Origin: Blastococcus sp.
Lineage (GTDB): Bacteria; Actinomycetota; Actinomycetes; Mycobacteriales; Geodermatophilaceae
Length of the DNA stretch: 5,488 bases
Assembly: GCA_025963345.1 (NCBI GenBank)
Contig: JAOPUS010000240.1
Location: 1 to 5,488 of the forward strand
Reading direction: 5' to 3'
Shown: in pieces, positions 1-5,488 of the stretch
Layout of the letters: every line of letters starts with the position of its first letter
Position numbering within the stretch: position 1 is the first letter of the stretch
Program-made: the position numbers and the translations under genes
Notes under the pieces: model-generated
The model's database searches: none
Told to the model about the DNA's origin: nothing
The model's input: the letters and a program-made list of their open reading frames with translations, nothing else

Positions 1-1
1 G

Positions 2-3000
2 CTGCGCCGCGCGCTGCTGGACCGGCTCGCCGCGTCCCCTGCCGCCGTGGCCGCGGCAGGTGGCCCGGGGCCGGCGGCGGTGCTGGCGACCATCCGGCTG
101 CACGACCTCGGGCCGGCGCTGGCCACCTATCTGCCGGCGATCGCGCAGACCGTCGTCGTCCCCCCGGTCCTGCTGCTCGCGCTGGTCTGGACCGACCTGC
201 TGTCGGCCGGACTGGTCGCGGTGACCCTGCCGCTGGTGCCGGTGTTCATGGTGCTCGTCGGGAAGTTCACCCAGGACGCGACGACCGACTCCGCCCGCGC
301 GCTGGACCGGATCGCCGCGCACGTCGCCGAACTCGTCCGCGGGCTGCCGGTGCTCGTCGGCCTGGGCCGCGCGGCCGAGCAGACCGCGGCACTCGCCCGG
401 CTCGGGGAGGCGCACCGCACCCGCACCCTGGCGACGCTCCGGATCGCCTTCCTCTCCGCCCTGGTGCTGGAGCTGATCGCCACCCTGTCGGTGGCACTCG
501 TCGCGGTGACCGTCGGCGTGCGCCTGGTCGAGGGGCACCTCGGCCTGGCCGTCGGTCTCACCGCGCTGCTGCTCGCCCCGGAGGCCTTCGCGCCGCTGCG
601 CGCCCTGGGCGCGGCGCACCATGCCTCGGAGGACGCCGCCCTCGCCGCCGCCGAGGCGCGGATGGTCCTCGCCGCGCCCGTCGCAGGTTCCCGGCCCGTC
701 GCAGGTGCGGACGACGACCCTCGTGGCGCGGACGTCACCGTCGCAGGTCTCACCGTGCGGTACCCGGGCCGCAGCGTGCCCGCCCTTCCGCCGGCCGACC
801 TCACGGTGCGGCCCGGCGAGCTCCTGGCGATGCGCGGGGGCAGCGGGTCGGGGAAGTCGACCCTGCTCGCGGTGCTGGCCGGCCTGGTCGGGCCGGACGC
901 GCTCGTCAGCGGGACGGTGAGCGGGATCCCGGCCGGCGCGGTCGCGTACGTGCCGCAGTTCCCCCGGACGACCGGTGCGACCGTCGCCGAGGAGTTGCGC
1001 CGGCACGCCGGGTCGGAGCCGGGCCTCGACGCGGTCGTCGGCGAGGCCTACGTGGTCGAGGCGCTGCGGCGGGTCGGCGCTGCGGAGCTCGCCGGGCGGG
1101 CCCCGGAGACCCTCTCCCCCGGTGAGCTGCAGCGAGTCGGGCTGGCCCGGGCGCTGGTGCGGATCCGCCGTGGTGCACGACTGCTGCTGCTCGACGAGCC
1201 CACCGCCCACCTGGACGACGACGCCCGCGCGCTGGTCGCCGAGGTGCTGCTCGGCCTGCGGGGCACCGTGACGACGCTACTGGTCACGCACGACCCGCTG
1301 CTCGCCGCTCTGGCCGACCGCACCGTGGACCTCCCCTCCCCCGCCGTGGCCCTCCCCGGACTTTCCGCGCCGAAGGTCCAGGCGGAGGTCCGGACTCTCG
1401 GCGCGGAAAGTCCCCTGGTGGCCGAGCCGGCGCGGGTCCGGGGGGCGCTGGCGAAGGCGGTGCTGACCGGGTCGCTGTCGTCGGGCGCGGGGATCGCGCT
1501 GACCGCGGTGTCGGGCTGGCTGATCGTGCGGGCCGCGGAGATGCCGCCGGTGCTGACTCTCCTGGTCGCGATCGTCGGCGTGCGGTTCTTCGGCCTCGGC
1601 CGGGCGGTGCTGCGCTGGACCGAGCGGATGACGGCGCACGACGCGGCCCTCCGGCTGGCCGCCGCGACCCGGGTCCGCATCTGGGCCGCACTCGCCGCGC
1701 AGGGGCTGGCGGCCGACCGGACGCCCGGTTCGGCGCTCGCTCGCGTCGTCGGGGACGTCGGGTTGGTGCAGGACCTCGCCGTGCGGGTGCGGCCGCCGAT
1801 GCTGGTCGCCGCCACGGTCACCGTCGGCACGGTCGCCGCGCTCGCACTGGTCGACCCGTTGGCGGCCGGTGCCGTCGGCGTCGTGCTCGCCGCCGCCGTC
1901 GCACTCGTGCTCCTGGTGCACCGGCACGTCGACGCCGGTGCCGCCCGGGCCGAGAGCACGCTGCGGGTGGCCGGGCTCCGCGAGACGACCTCACTGCTCG
2001 AGGGCATGCCCGATCTGCGCGCACACGGGCTCGCCGCCCGGGCCGCGGATGACCTCGCCGCGCTCGCCGGACGGCAGGCACGGTCGGCCCGCACCGGCAC
2101 GCGCGCCGCCGCACTGAGCACCGGGCTGGTCGTCCTGGGTACCGGGCTGGCCGCGGTCCTGGCCACGGCGGTCGGCAGCCGCGACGGCCTCGGCGGTCCG
2201 GCGCTCGCCGTGCTGGCCCTGGCCCCGCTGGCACTGACCGAACCCCTCGCCGGCCTGGTCGGCGCACTGCAGCGGCGGGGCGCGCTGGCCGATGCGCAGG
2301 CCCGCCTCGACGCCGTCCGCACCGCCCCTGCCCCGGCCGACCCGGTGGAGCCGCAGCCGATGCCGGCGCCCGTGACCCGGCTGGAGACCGACGGCCTCAC
2401 CGCCGGCTGGCCCGGCCGGCCCGACGTGCTGCGGGGCCTGGCGGCCCGGGCCGAGGCCGGGCCCGGCTGGCTCGTGGTGCGCGGACCGTCGGGCTCGGGG
2501 AAGTCGACGTTCCTCGCCGTCCTCATGGCGTCGCTGCGGCCGCGAGGCGGGACGTACACGGTGGACGACGTGCCGACGCAGCAGGTCGCAGGGGCCGACC
2601 TGCGGGCGCGGATGGCCTGGCTGCCGCAGGAGGCGCACGTGTTCGCCTCGACGATCCGCGCCAACCTCGCGCTGGCCGCACCACGCGGCGAGCTGGCCGG
2701 CCCGGCCGGCGAGGCGCGGATGCGGGCCGCCCTGGTCGCGACCGGGCTCGGCGGACTGCTCGCCGCCCTGCCCGACGGTCTGGACACGCCGGTCGGCGCG
2801 GCGGGCACGTCGCTGTCGGGCGGCGAACGACGCCGGCTGGCCACCGCCCGCGCGCTGCTGGCCGACCGGGACGTCGTCCTCCTCGACGAGCCGACCGCCC
2901 ACCTGGACTCCCCGACGGCCGACGCCCTCGTGCGCGACCTGCGCACCGCGCTCGCCGGCCGGATCGTGGTCTGCGTGACGCACGACGACCTCGAGCAACT

Positions 3001-3055
3001 GGGCGACACGGTGGTCCGGCTGGAGGGGGAACAGGCTGCGGCCGTCGGCACTTGA
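2..3055 (+). CDS. cydCD: CydD-CydC fusion ABC transporter (5' partial)
   Basis: This is a fused heterodimeric ABC exporter required to make active cytochrome bd oxidase. In E. coli CydDC was reported to export cysteine and glutathione, and later work argues for heme transport; the substrate here is unknown. The frame is open to the left edge, so the true start lies outside and roughly the first 100-150 residues (first helices of the CydD half) are missing. Residues below count from the GTG at 47. CydD half: hydrophobic helices about 27-71 and 130-190, then an ATPase domain with Walker A GGSGSGKST (264-272), Q-loop Gln304, signature LSPGE (356-360), Walker B LLLLDE (379-384) and switch His415. 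CydC half: helices about 472-518, 585-627 and 686-737, the CydC-like RWTERMTAHD segment, then Walker A GPSGSGKST (813-821), Gln861, LSGGE (923-927), Walker B VVLLDE (943-948) and His979. Both ATPase sites look intact. Fused CydCD proteins are usual in actinobacteria, typically next to cydAB, which would lie upstream of the window. Confidence 0.93.
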   Translation: MRRALLDRLAASPAAVAAAGGPGPAAVLATIRLHDLGPALATYLPAIAQTVVVPPVLLLALVWTDLLSAGLVAVTLPLVPVFMVLVGKFTQDATTDSARALDRIAAHVAELVRGLPVLVGLGRAAEQTAALARLGEAHRTRTLATLRIAFLSALVLELIATLSVALVAVTVGVRLVEGHLGLAVGLTALLLAPEAFAPLRALGAAHHASEDAALAAAEARMVLAAPVAGSRPVAGADDDPRGADVTVAGLTVRYPGRSVPALPPADLTVRPGELLAMRGGSGSGKSTLLAVLAGLVGPDALVSGTVSGIPAGAVAYVPQFPRTTGATVAEELRRHAGSEPGLDAVVGEAYVVEALRRVGAAELAGRAPETLSPGELQRVGLARALVRIRRGARLLLLDEPTAHLDDDARALVAEVLLGLRGTVTTLLVTHDPLLAALADRTVDLPSPAVALPGLSAPKVQAEVRTLGAESPLVAEPARVRGALAKAVLTGSLSSGAGIALTAVSGWLIVRAAEMPPVLTLLVAIVGVRFFGLGRAVLRWTERMTAHDAALRLAAATRVRIWAALAAQGLAADRTPGSALARVVGDVGLVQDLAVRVRPPMLVAATVTVGTVAALALVDPLAAGAVGVVLAAAVALVLLVHRHVDAGAARAESTLRVAGLRETTSLLEGMPDLRAHGLAARAADDLAALAGRQARSARTGTRAAALSTGLVVLGTGLAAVLATAVGSRDGLGGPALAVLALAPLALTEPLAGLVGALQRRGALADAQARLDAVRTAPAPADPVEPQPMPAPVTRLETDGLTAGWPGRPDVLRGLAARAEAGPGWLVVRGPSGSGKSTFLAVLMASLRPRGGTYTVDDVPTQQVAGADLRARMAWLPQEAHVFASTIRANLALAAPRGELAGPAGEARMRAALVATGLGGLLAALPDGLDTPVGAAGTSLSGGERRRLATARALLADRDVVLLDEPTAHLDSPTADALVRDLRTALAGRIVVCVTHDDLEQLGDTVVRLEGEQAAAVGT
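676..748 (+). repeat. Short in-frame direct repeats at the CydD membrane/ATPase junction
   Basis: A 13-nt sequence, GCCCGTCGCAGGT, occurs at 676-688 and again at 694-706. Eleven of these bases (CCGTCGCAGGT) recur at 738-748. The offsets (18 and 60 nt) are multiples of three, so each copy is read as Val-Ala-Gly (residues 212-214, 218-220 and 232-234 counted from GTG47). The first two lie in the low-complexity Ala/Pro/Asp linker and the third starts the ATPase domain. This probably reflects local slippage or duplication in a permissive linker; no function is evident. Confidence 0.5.
1358..1413. repeat. Near-perfect 56-nt palindrome in the cydCD linker
   Basis: The left arm 1358-1373 (GGACTTTCCGCGCCGA) is the exact reverse complement of the right arm 1398-1413 (TCGGCGCGGAAAGTCC). 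Pairing continues inward after one A/C mismatch: a G-T wobble, then GTCC (1376-1379) with GGAC (1392-1395). This gives 22-nt arms around a 12-nt loop. The element is read in frame as about 19 residues (438-456 counted from GTG47) between the CydD ATPase domain and the CydC membrane domain, where an insertion should be tolerated. CCCC flanks it on both sides (1354-1357 and, overlapping its end, 1412-1415). I saw no second copy in the window. It could be a mobile palindromic (REP- or MITE-like) element or a local hairpin. A transcription terminator is unlikely because it is mid-gene and has no T-run. Confidence 0.8.
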
Positions 3056-3062
3056 CCGCGGT

Positions 3063-3947
3063 ATGGACGTCTTTCTCACCGGTGGCACCGGCCTCGTCGG
3101 CTCCGCCGTTCTCCGTGCCCTGCTCGCCGACGGTCACACCGTGTCCGCCCTCGCCCGGAGCGACGCTTCCGCGGCAGCCCTGTCCGACGCCGGCGCCACC
3201 GTGGTCCGCGGTGACCTCGCCGACCCGGCCGGCATCGCCGCTGCCGCCCGGCAGGCCGACGCCGTCGTGCACACCGGCACTCCGGGCGACGCGACCAGCG
3301 CGCAGGTGGACGAGGGGGTCATCGACACTGTCCTCGGCGCGCTGGCGGGCACCGGCAAGCCCTACGTGCACACCAGCGGCGTGTGGGTCCACGGCAGCGG
3401 CGAGGTGGACGAGGACACACCGTTCGACCCGCCCCAGCTGACCGCATGGCGGCTGCCGCTGGACGCACGCGTGCGCGCCGCGGCCGCCGACGGGGTGCGC
3501 AGCGTCGTCATCGCCCCGGGCATCGTGCACGGGTCCGGTGCCGGCCTGCCCGCTCTCGTCCGCTCCGGCCCGCGGACCGACGACGGCGCACTGCTGCTCC
3601 CGGGCAGCGGGGATCAGCACTGGACGACGGTGCACGCCGACGACCTCGGCCGCCTGTACGCGCTGGCGCTGGACCGGGCCCGAGCCGGGTCGTACTACCT
3701 GGGCGTGAGCGGCTCGAACCCGACCGTCCGCGAGATCGGCGAGGCGGCCGACCGCGGCGCCGGTGGCGAGGGTCGCGTGGTGGGCAGCTCCGACGAGGAC
3801 ACGCAGAACCGACTGGGCCCGCTCGCGGGTGCCTTCCTCCTCGACCAGCAGGCGGACGGTGCCCGCGCGAAGACGGAGCTCGGCTGGGAGCCGACCGGTC
3901 CGACCCTCGTGGACGACCTGACGTCCGGGTCCTACGCCGGGCGGTGA
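3063..3947 (+). CDS. Atypical extended SDR, NAD(P)-binding epimerase/dehydratase-like
   Basis: This 294-aa protein is a member of the NAD-dependent epimerase/dehydratase superfamily with a Rossmann fold; its substrate is unknown. The dinucleotide motif TGGTGLVG is at residues 6-13. Arg32 after the second strand (ALARSDAS) is a position where Arg often favours NADP(H). GDLAD is at 50-54, the HTSGVWVHG strand carrying Ser105 at 103-111, VHADDLGRLYALAL at 190-203, and the C-terminal RAKTELGWEPTGPTLVDDL motif at 268-286. The segment where YxxxK should lie (about 127-138, TAWRLPLDARVR) has neither Tyr nor Lys. The overall pattern resembles the atypical SDR subgroup SDR_a7, recalled from family knowledge, which also lacks that pair, so this is probably a subfamily trait and not decay. 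The Rossmann strand begins at residue 2-3, which fixes the ATG at 3063. It lies 7 nt after the cydCD stop with no clear Shine-Dalgarno, so translational coupling is likely. A role beside cydCD is not evident. Confidence 0.85.
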   Translation: MDVFLTGGTGLVGSAVLRALLADGHTVSALARSDASAAALSDAGATVVRGDLADPAGIAAAARQADAVVHTGTPGDATSAQVDEGVIDTVLGALAGTGKPYVHTSGVWVHGSGEVDEDTPFDPPQLTAWRLPLDARVRAAAADGVRSVVIAPGIVHGSGAGLPALVRSGPRTDDGALLLPGSGDQHWTTVHADDLGRLYALALDRARAGSYYLGVSGSNPTVREIGEAADRGAGGEGRVVGSSDEDTQNRLGPLAGAFLLDQQADGARAKTELGWEPTGPTLVDDLTSGSYAGR

Positions 3948-4002
3948 GCCCGCGGGTCGGCCGGTGAGCGGGACGTCGACCGGAGGGTCGTAGGCGGACC
4001 GC

Positions 4003-4008
4003 TATGTT
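4003..4008 (+). promoter_or_regulatory. Possible -10 element for the SDR tandem
   Basis: TATGTT fits the actinobacterial TAnnnT -10 pattern and lies about 60 nt before the first SDR start, in the only sizeable intergenic gap (3948-4067). I see no convincing -35 hexamer at 16-18 nt: the nearest TTGAC-like string, TCGACC at 3976-3981, is 21 nt away. The gap otherwise holds only short palindromes (GACGTC and GTCGAC, overlapping at 3972-3980) and no gene. Confidence 0.27.
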
Positions 4009-4053
4009 GCCCGGAACCGCGTCACCCCCACCCACCGTGGCCGGCGCCGGAAC

Positions 4054-4059
4054 GAGGAG
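4054..4059 (+). promoter_or_regulatory. Ribosome binding site of the short SDR gene
   Basis: GAGGAG lies 8 nt before the ATG at 4068, a strong Shine-Dalgarno at good spacing. It decides the start of the short SDR-like gene and shows that its small size is not caused by a wrongly chosen start. Confidence 0.75.
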
Positions 4060-4067
4060 CAGCAGCC

Positions 4068-4658
4068 ATGGATCTGGGTCTCGGTCGACGGACCGTCCTG
4101 CTCATCGGGGAGGAGGACACCCTGCGGGCCGCGCTGGCCGCCGTCTTCTCCGAGGAGGGCGCCCGGGTGGTCACCACGACCATGGCGCCCGACGACGACT
4201 CCCGGGCGCGAGCACTGCAGGAGCCGATCGACGTCGTCGTCGTGCTCGAGGGGACCCCGGATGCCCGGCCCATCGACTGGCTCGTCGACCCCGAGGCCAT
4301 CGACCGGGCGTGGGACCCCGTCGTCGGCGCGGTCGGCGTCTACCAGGAGGTCGTCGCGTCGATGCGCGAGCGCCGGTTCGGCCGGCTGATCCACGTCGGC
4401 AGCGCCAACTCCCGCGACATGCAGGAGATCGGCTCGGATCTCGGACTCGTGGCGGGCCTCGGCATGCGGGCGCTGCACAAGGTCGTCGCCGACGAGTGCG
4501 GGCCCGACGGCATCACCACCGCCACCGTCCTGCGGGGACGCATCGCCACCGACGAGGACGCCGCCGCCTGCGCCGCCTGGCTCGCCTCCGACCTCGCCGG
4601 CTACCTGACCGGCGTCACCATCAGCATCGACGGCGGCCTCGCGTCGCCGGTCTTCTGA
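4068..4658 (+). CDS. Short SDR-fold protein lacking cofactor motif and catalytic Tyr/Lys (probable pseudoenzyme)
   Basis: This 196-aa protein belongs to the short-chain dehydrogenase/reductase superfamily but has a degenerate active site. Residues 1-34 align without gaps to the N-terminus of the next gene product (shared MDLGL, then the first strand, helix and EG-RV). The glycine-rich motif, SGASRGIG in the neighbour, is replaced by IGEEDTLR (13-20), keeping only Gly14. The region after strand 2 (about 38-70) is shortened, which explains most of the deficit against the usual ~250 aa. RFGRLIHVGS (103-112) supplies the Ser-bearing strand, with Ser112 at the catalytic Ser position. Aligning KVVADECGPDGIT (138-150) with the usual A-E-L-A-P-x-G-I segment puts Gly126 and Gly130 at the YxxxK sites. 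The C-terminal signature GYLTGVTISIDGG (178-190) is intact. The frame is clean with a good ribosome binding site, so it looks like an expressed, selected gene. I infer a structural or regulatory partner of the adjacent SDR; an unrelated Rossmann-like binding function is the alternative. Confidence 0.85.
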   Translation: MDLGLGRRTVLLIGEEDTLRAALAAVFSEEGARVVTTTMAPDDDSRARALQEPIDVVVVLEGTPDARPIDWLVDPEAIDRAWDPVVGAVGVYQEVVASMRERRFGRLIHVGSANSRDMQEIGSDLGLVAGLGMRALHKVVADECGPDGITTATVLRGRIATDEDAAACAAWLASDLAGYLTGVTISIDGGLASPVF

Positions 4659-4662
4659 GGAG
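4658..4662 (+). promoter_or_regulatory. Ribosome binding site overlapping the upstream stop
   Basis: AGGAG begins on the last base of the TGA (4656-4658) of the short SDR gene and ends 5 nt before the ATG at 4668. This arrangement favours coupled translation of the two SDR proteins in similar amounts, as expected for subunits of one complex. Confidence 0.65.
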
Positions 4663-4667
4663 CGGGT

Positions 4668-5488
4668 ATGGATCTGGGACTCCGCGGCCGGGTGGCGGTC
4701 GTGTCCGGGGCCAGTCGGGGCATCGGCGCAGCCACCGCGCGTGCGCTGGCGGCCGAGGGCTGCCGCGTGGCGATCACCTCCCGCAGCGCCGAGGACATCG
4801 AGAAGACCGCGGCGGCGATCTCCGCCGAGACCGGCGGCGAGGTGTTCGGTGTCAGCGGTGACATGACCGTCGAGGCCGACGTCGTCCGGGTCGTCCGCAC
4901 CGCCGTCGAGCAGTTCGGCCCCGTCGACATCGCCGTCAGCAACGTGATCGGCCACGTCATCGATGCGGAGAAGGAGGGCAGCGGGCCGGGTGCCGGCCGG
5001 TTCGCGACCATGCCCGCCGAGGCGTTCCGTGAGGAGTACGACCGGCTGCTGCGCTCGGCCTGGCTGCTGGGCCGGGAGGTCGTGCCGGACATGCGACGGC
5101 GCCACTGGGGCCGGATGGTCAACATCGGATCGGGGGTGGCCCGCGAGCCGGCGACGAACCTTCCGCACGTCCTCCCCAACACCGTCCGGGCGCCCGTCGC
5201 CGGGCTCCTGCGCGCCTACGCCCACCGGCTGGCCCCGTACGGGATCACCGCCAACAACGCACTCACCGGCTCGATCCTGACCGAGCGGAACGAGGCGTAC
5301 TGGACGTGGCTGGCCACGGACACCGGCCGGCCGCGGGACGAGTTGCTGGCCGAGGTGACGGCGGGCATCCCGCTGCGACGTATGGGCGAGCCCCGCGAGC
5401 AGGCGGGGGTCATCGCGTTCCTCTGCTCCGAGCGGGCGCGGCACATCACCGGCCAGTCGATCCCGATCGACGGGGGCATCCACCGGCA
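4668..5488 (+). CDS. SDR family oxidoreductase, FabG-like with non-canonical active site (3' partial)
   Basis: This classical-type SDR is read for 273 codons and is still open at the right edge. The terminal signature ITGQSIPIDGG (260-270) has already passed, so only a few residues should be missing. The cofactor motif is SGASRGIG (13-20), with Ser for the usual Thr. The following positions differ from the family norm: SNV (91-93) replaces the NAG motif, and the helix-4 Asn is not apparent in YDRLLRSAWLLG (124-135). RMVNIGSG (149-156) keeps the catalytic Ser155. Aligning RLAPYGITANNALTGSILT (187-205) to the standard A-P-x-G-I-x-x-N segment puts Pro170 and Arg174 (PNTVR) where YxxxK normally lies. 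FabG-like SDRs with an N-T/S-x-R variant at this site are, from family knowledge, a recognisable subgroup (BKR_like_SDR_like) whose reactions are poorly defined. The extra 100-115 segment (GSGPGAGRF) is glycine-rich. It is the second gene of a two-gene unit, 9 nt after the short SDR. A role in acyl-CoA or ketone metabolism is possible but unproven. Confidence 0.88.
   Translation, partial: MDLGLRGRVAVVSGASRGIGAATARALAAEGCRVAITSRSAEDIEKTAAAISAETGGEVFGVSGDMTVEADVVRVVRTAVEQFGPVDIAVSNVIGHVIDAEKEGSGPGAGRFATMPAEAFREEYDRLLRSAWLLGREVVPDMRRRHWGRMVNIGSGVAREPATNLPHVLPNTVRAPVAGLLRAYAHRLAPYGITANNALTGSILTERNEAYWTWLATDTGRPRDELLAEVTAGIPLRRMGEPREQAGVIAFLCSERARHITGQSIPIDGGIHR

Noticed and set aside
1048..3051. 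Long antisense open frame (667 codons) opposite cydCD
   Set aside because: Its product is a low-complexity Arg/Ser/Ala-rich string without domains. Long antisense frames are expected opposite GC-rich genes, and the + strand frame has clear ABC transporter motifs.
3938..3972. Short inverted repeats after the extended SDR (CGGGC/GCCCG around the stop; CCCGC/GCGGG) as a terminator
   Set aside because: Stems are only 5 bp, there is no T-run, and such pairs are common by chance at this GC content.
3961..3983. CCGGT/ACCGG inverted pair with overlapping GACGTC and GTCGAC palindromes as a regulator operator
   Set aside because: The arms are 5 bp with a 13-nt spacer and no second site was found; too weak to support an operator.
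4068..4658. Short SDR gene as a decayed pseudogene
   Set aside because: The frame is uninterrupted, the ribosome binding site is strong, the C-terminal SDR signature is kept and translation appears coupled to the next gene, all of which favour a functional non-catalytic protein.
4004..4861. Plus-strand open frame of 285 codons overlapping the SDR genes
   Set aside because: Its product is Arg/Gly-rich and it has no ribosome binding site; it is a shifted shadow of the short SDR gene, whose frame carries the conserved residues.
4002..5483. Antisense open frame (493 codons) spanning both SDR genes
   Set aside because: The translation is compositionally biased (Asp/Gly/Arg/Val-rich) with no recognisable fold, and it covers two genes with strong SDR motifs and ribosome binding sites.

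Overview
The window is very GC-rich DNA with strong G/C preference at third codon positions, which suggests a high-GC actinobacterium. A Pseudonocardia-like genus is plausible, but that is an impression and not a demonstrated assignment. All four genes lie on the + strand and fill nearly the whole window. The first is cut by the left edge and the last by the right edge.

Positions 2-3055 hold most of a fused CydD-CydC ABC transporter, the assembly and redox-homeostasis factor for cytochrome bd oxidase. It keeps two membrane domains and two complete ATPase domains; only the N-terminal part of the CydD half is missing. The linker between the two halves contains a near-perfect 56-nt palindrome that is translated in frame and looks like a small inserted palindromic element. 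Seven nucleotides after the transporter stop, positions 3063-3947 encode an atypical extended SDR (epimerase/dehydratase-like). It has a good TGxxGxxG nucleotide-binding motif but no YxxxK catalytic pair.

A 120-nt gap (3948-4067) with a possible -10 hexamer and a good ribosome binding site separates this from a second unit. That unit is two classical-type SDR genes in tandem, 4068-4658 and 4668-5488 (open at the right edge), 9 nt apart with the second gene's Shine-Dalgarno overlapping the first gene's stop. Their N-termini align without gaps (both begin MDLGL), so they look like paralogues. The first is short (196 aa) and has lost both the glycine-rich cofactor motif and the catalytic Tyr/Lys, yet keeps the C-terminal SDR signature. 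The second has a good glycine motif and the catalytic Ser, but Pro and Arg sit where Tyr and Lys belong.

The most interesting points are the pseudo-SDR/SDR tandem, which may form a heteromeric enzyme with one non-catalytic subunit, and the in-frame palindrome in the transporter linker. The sequence shows no CRISPR array, RNA gene, transposase or phage gene.
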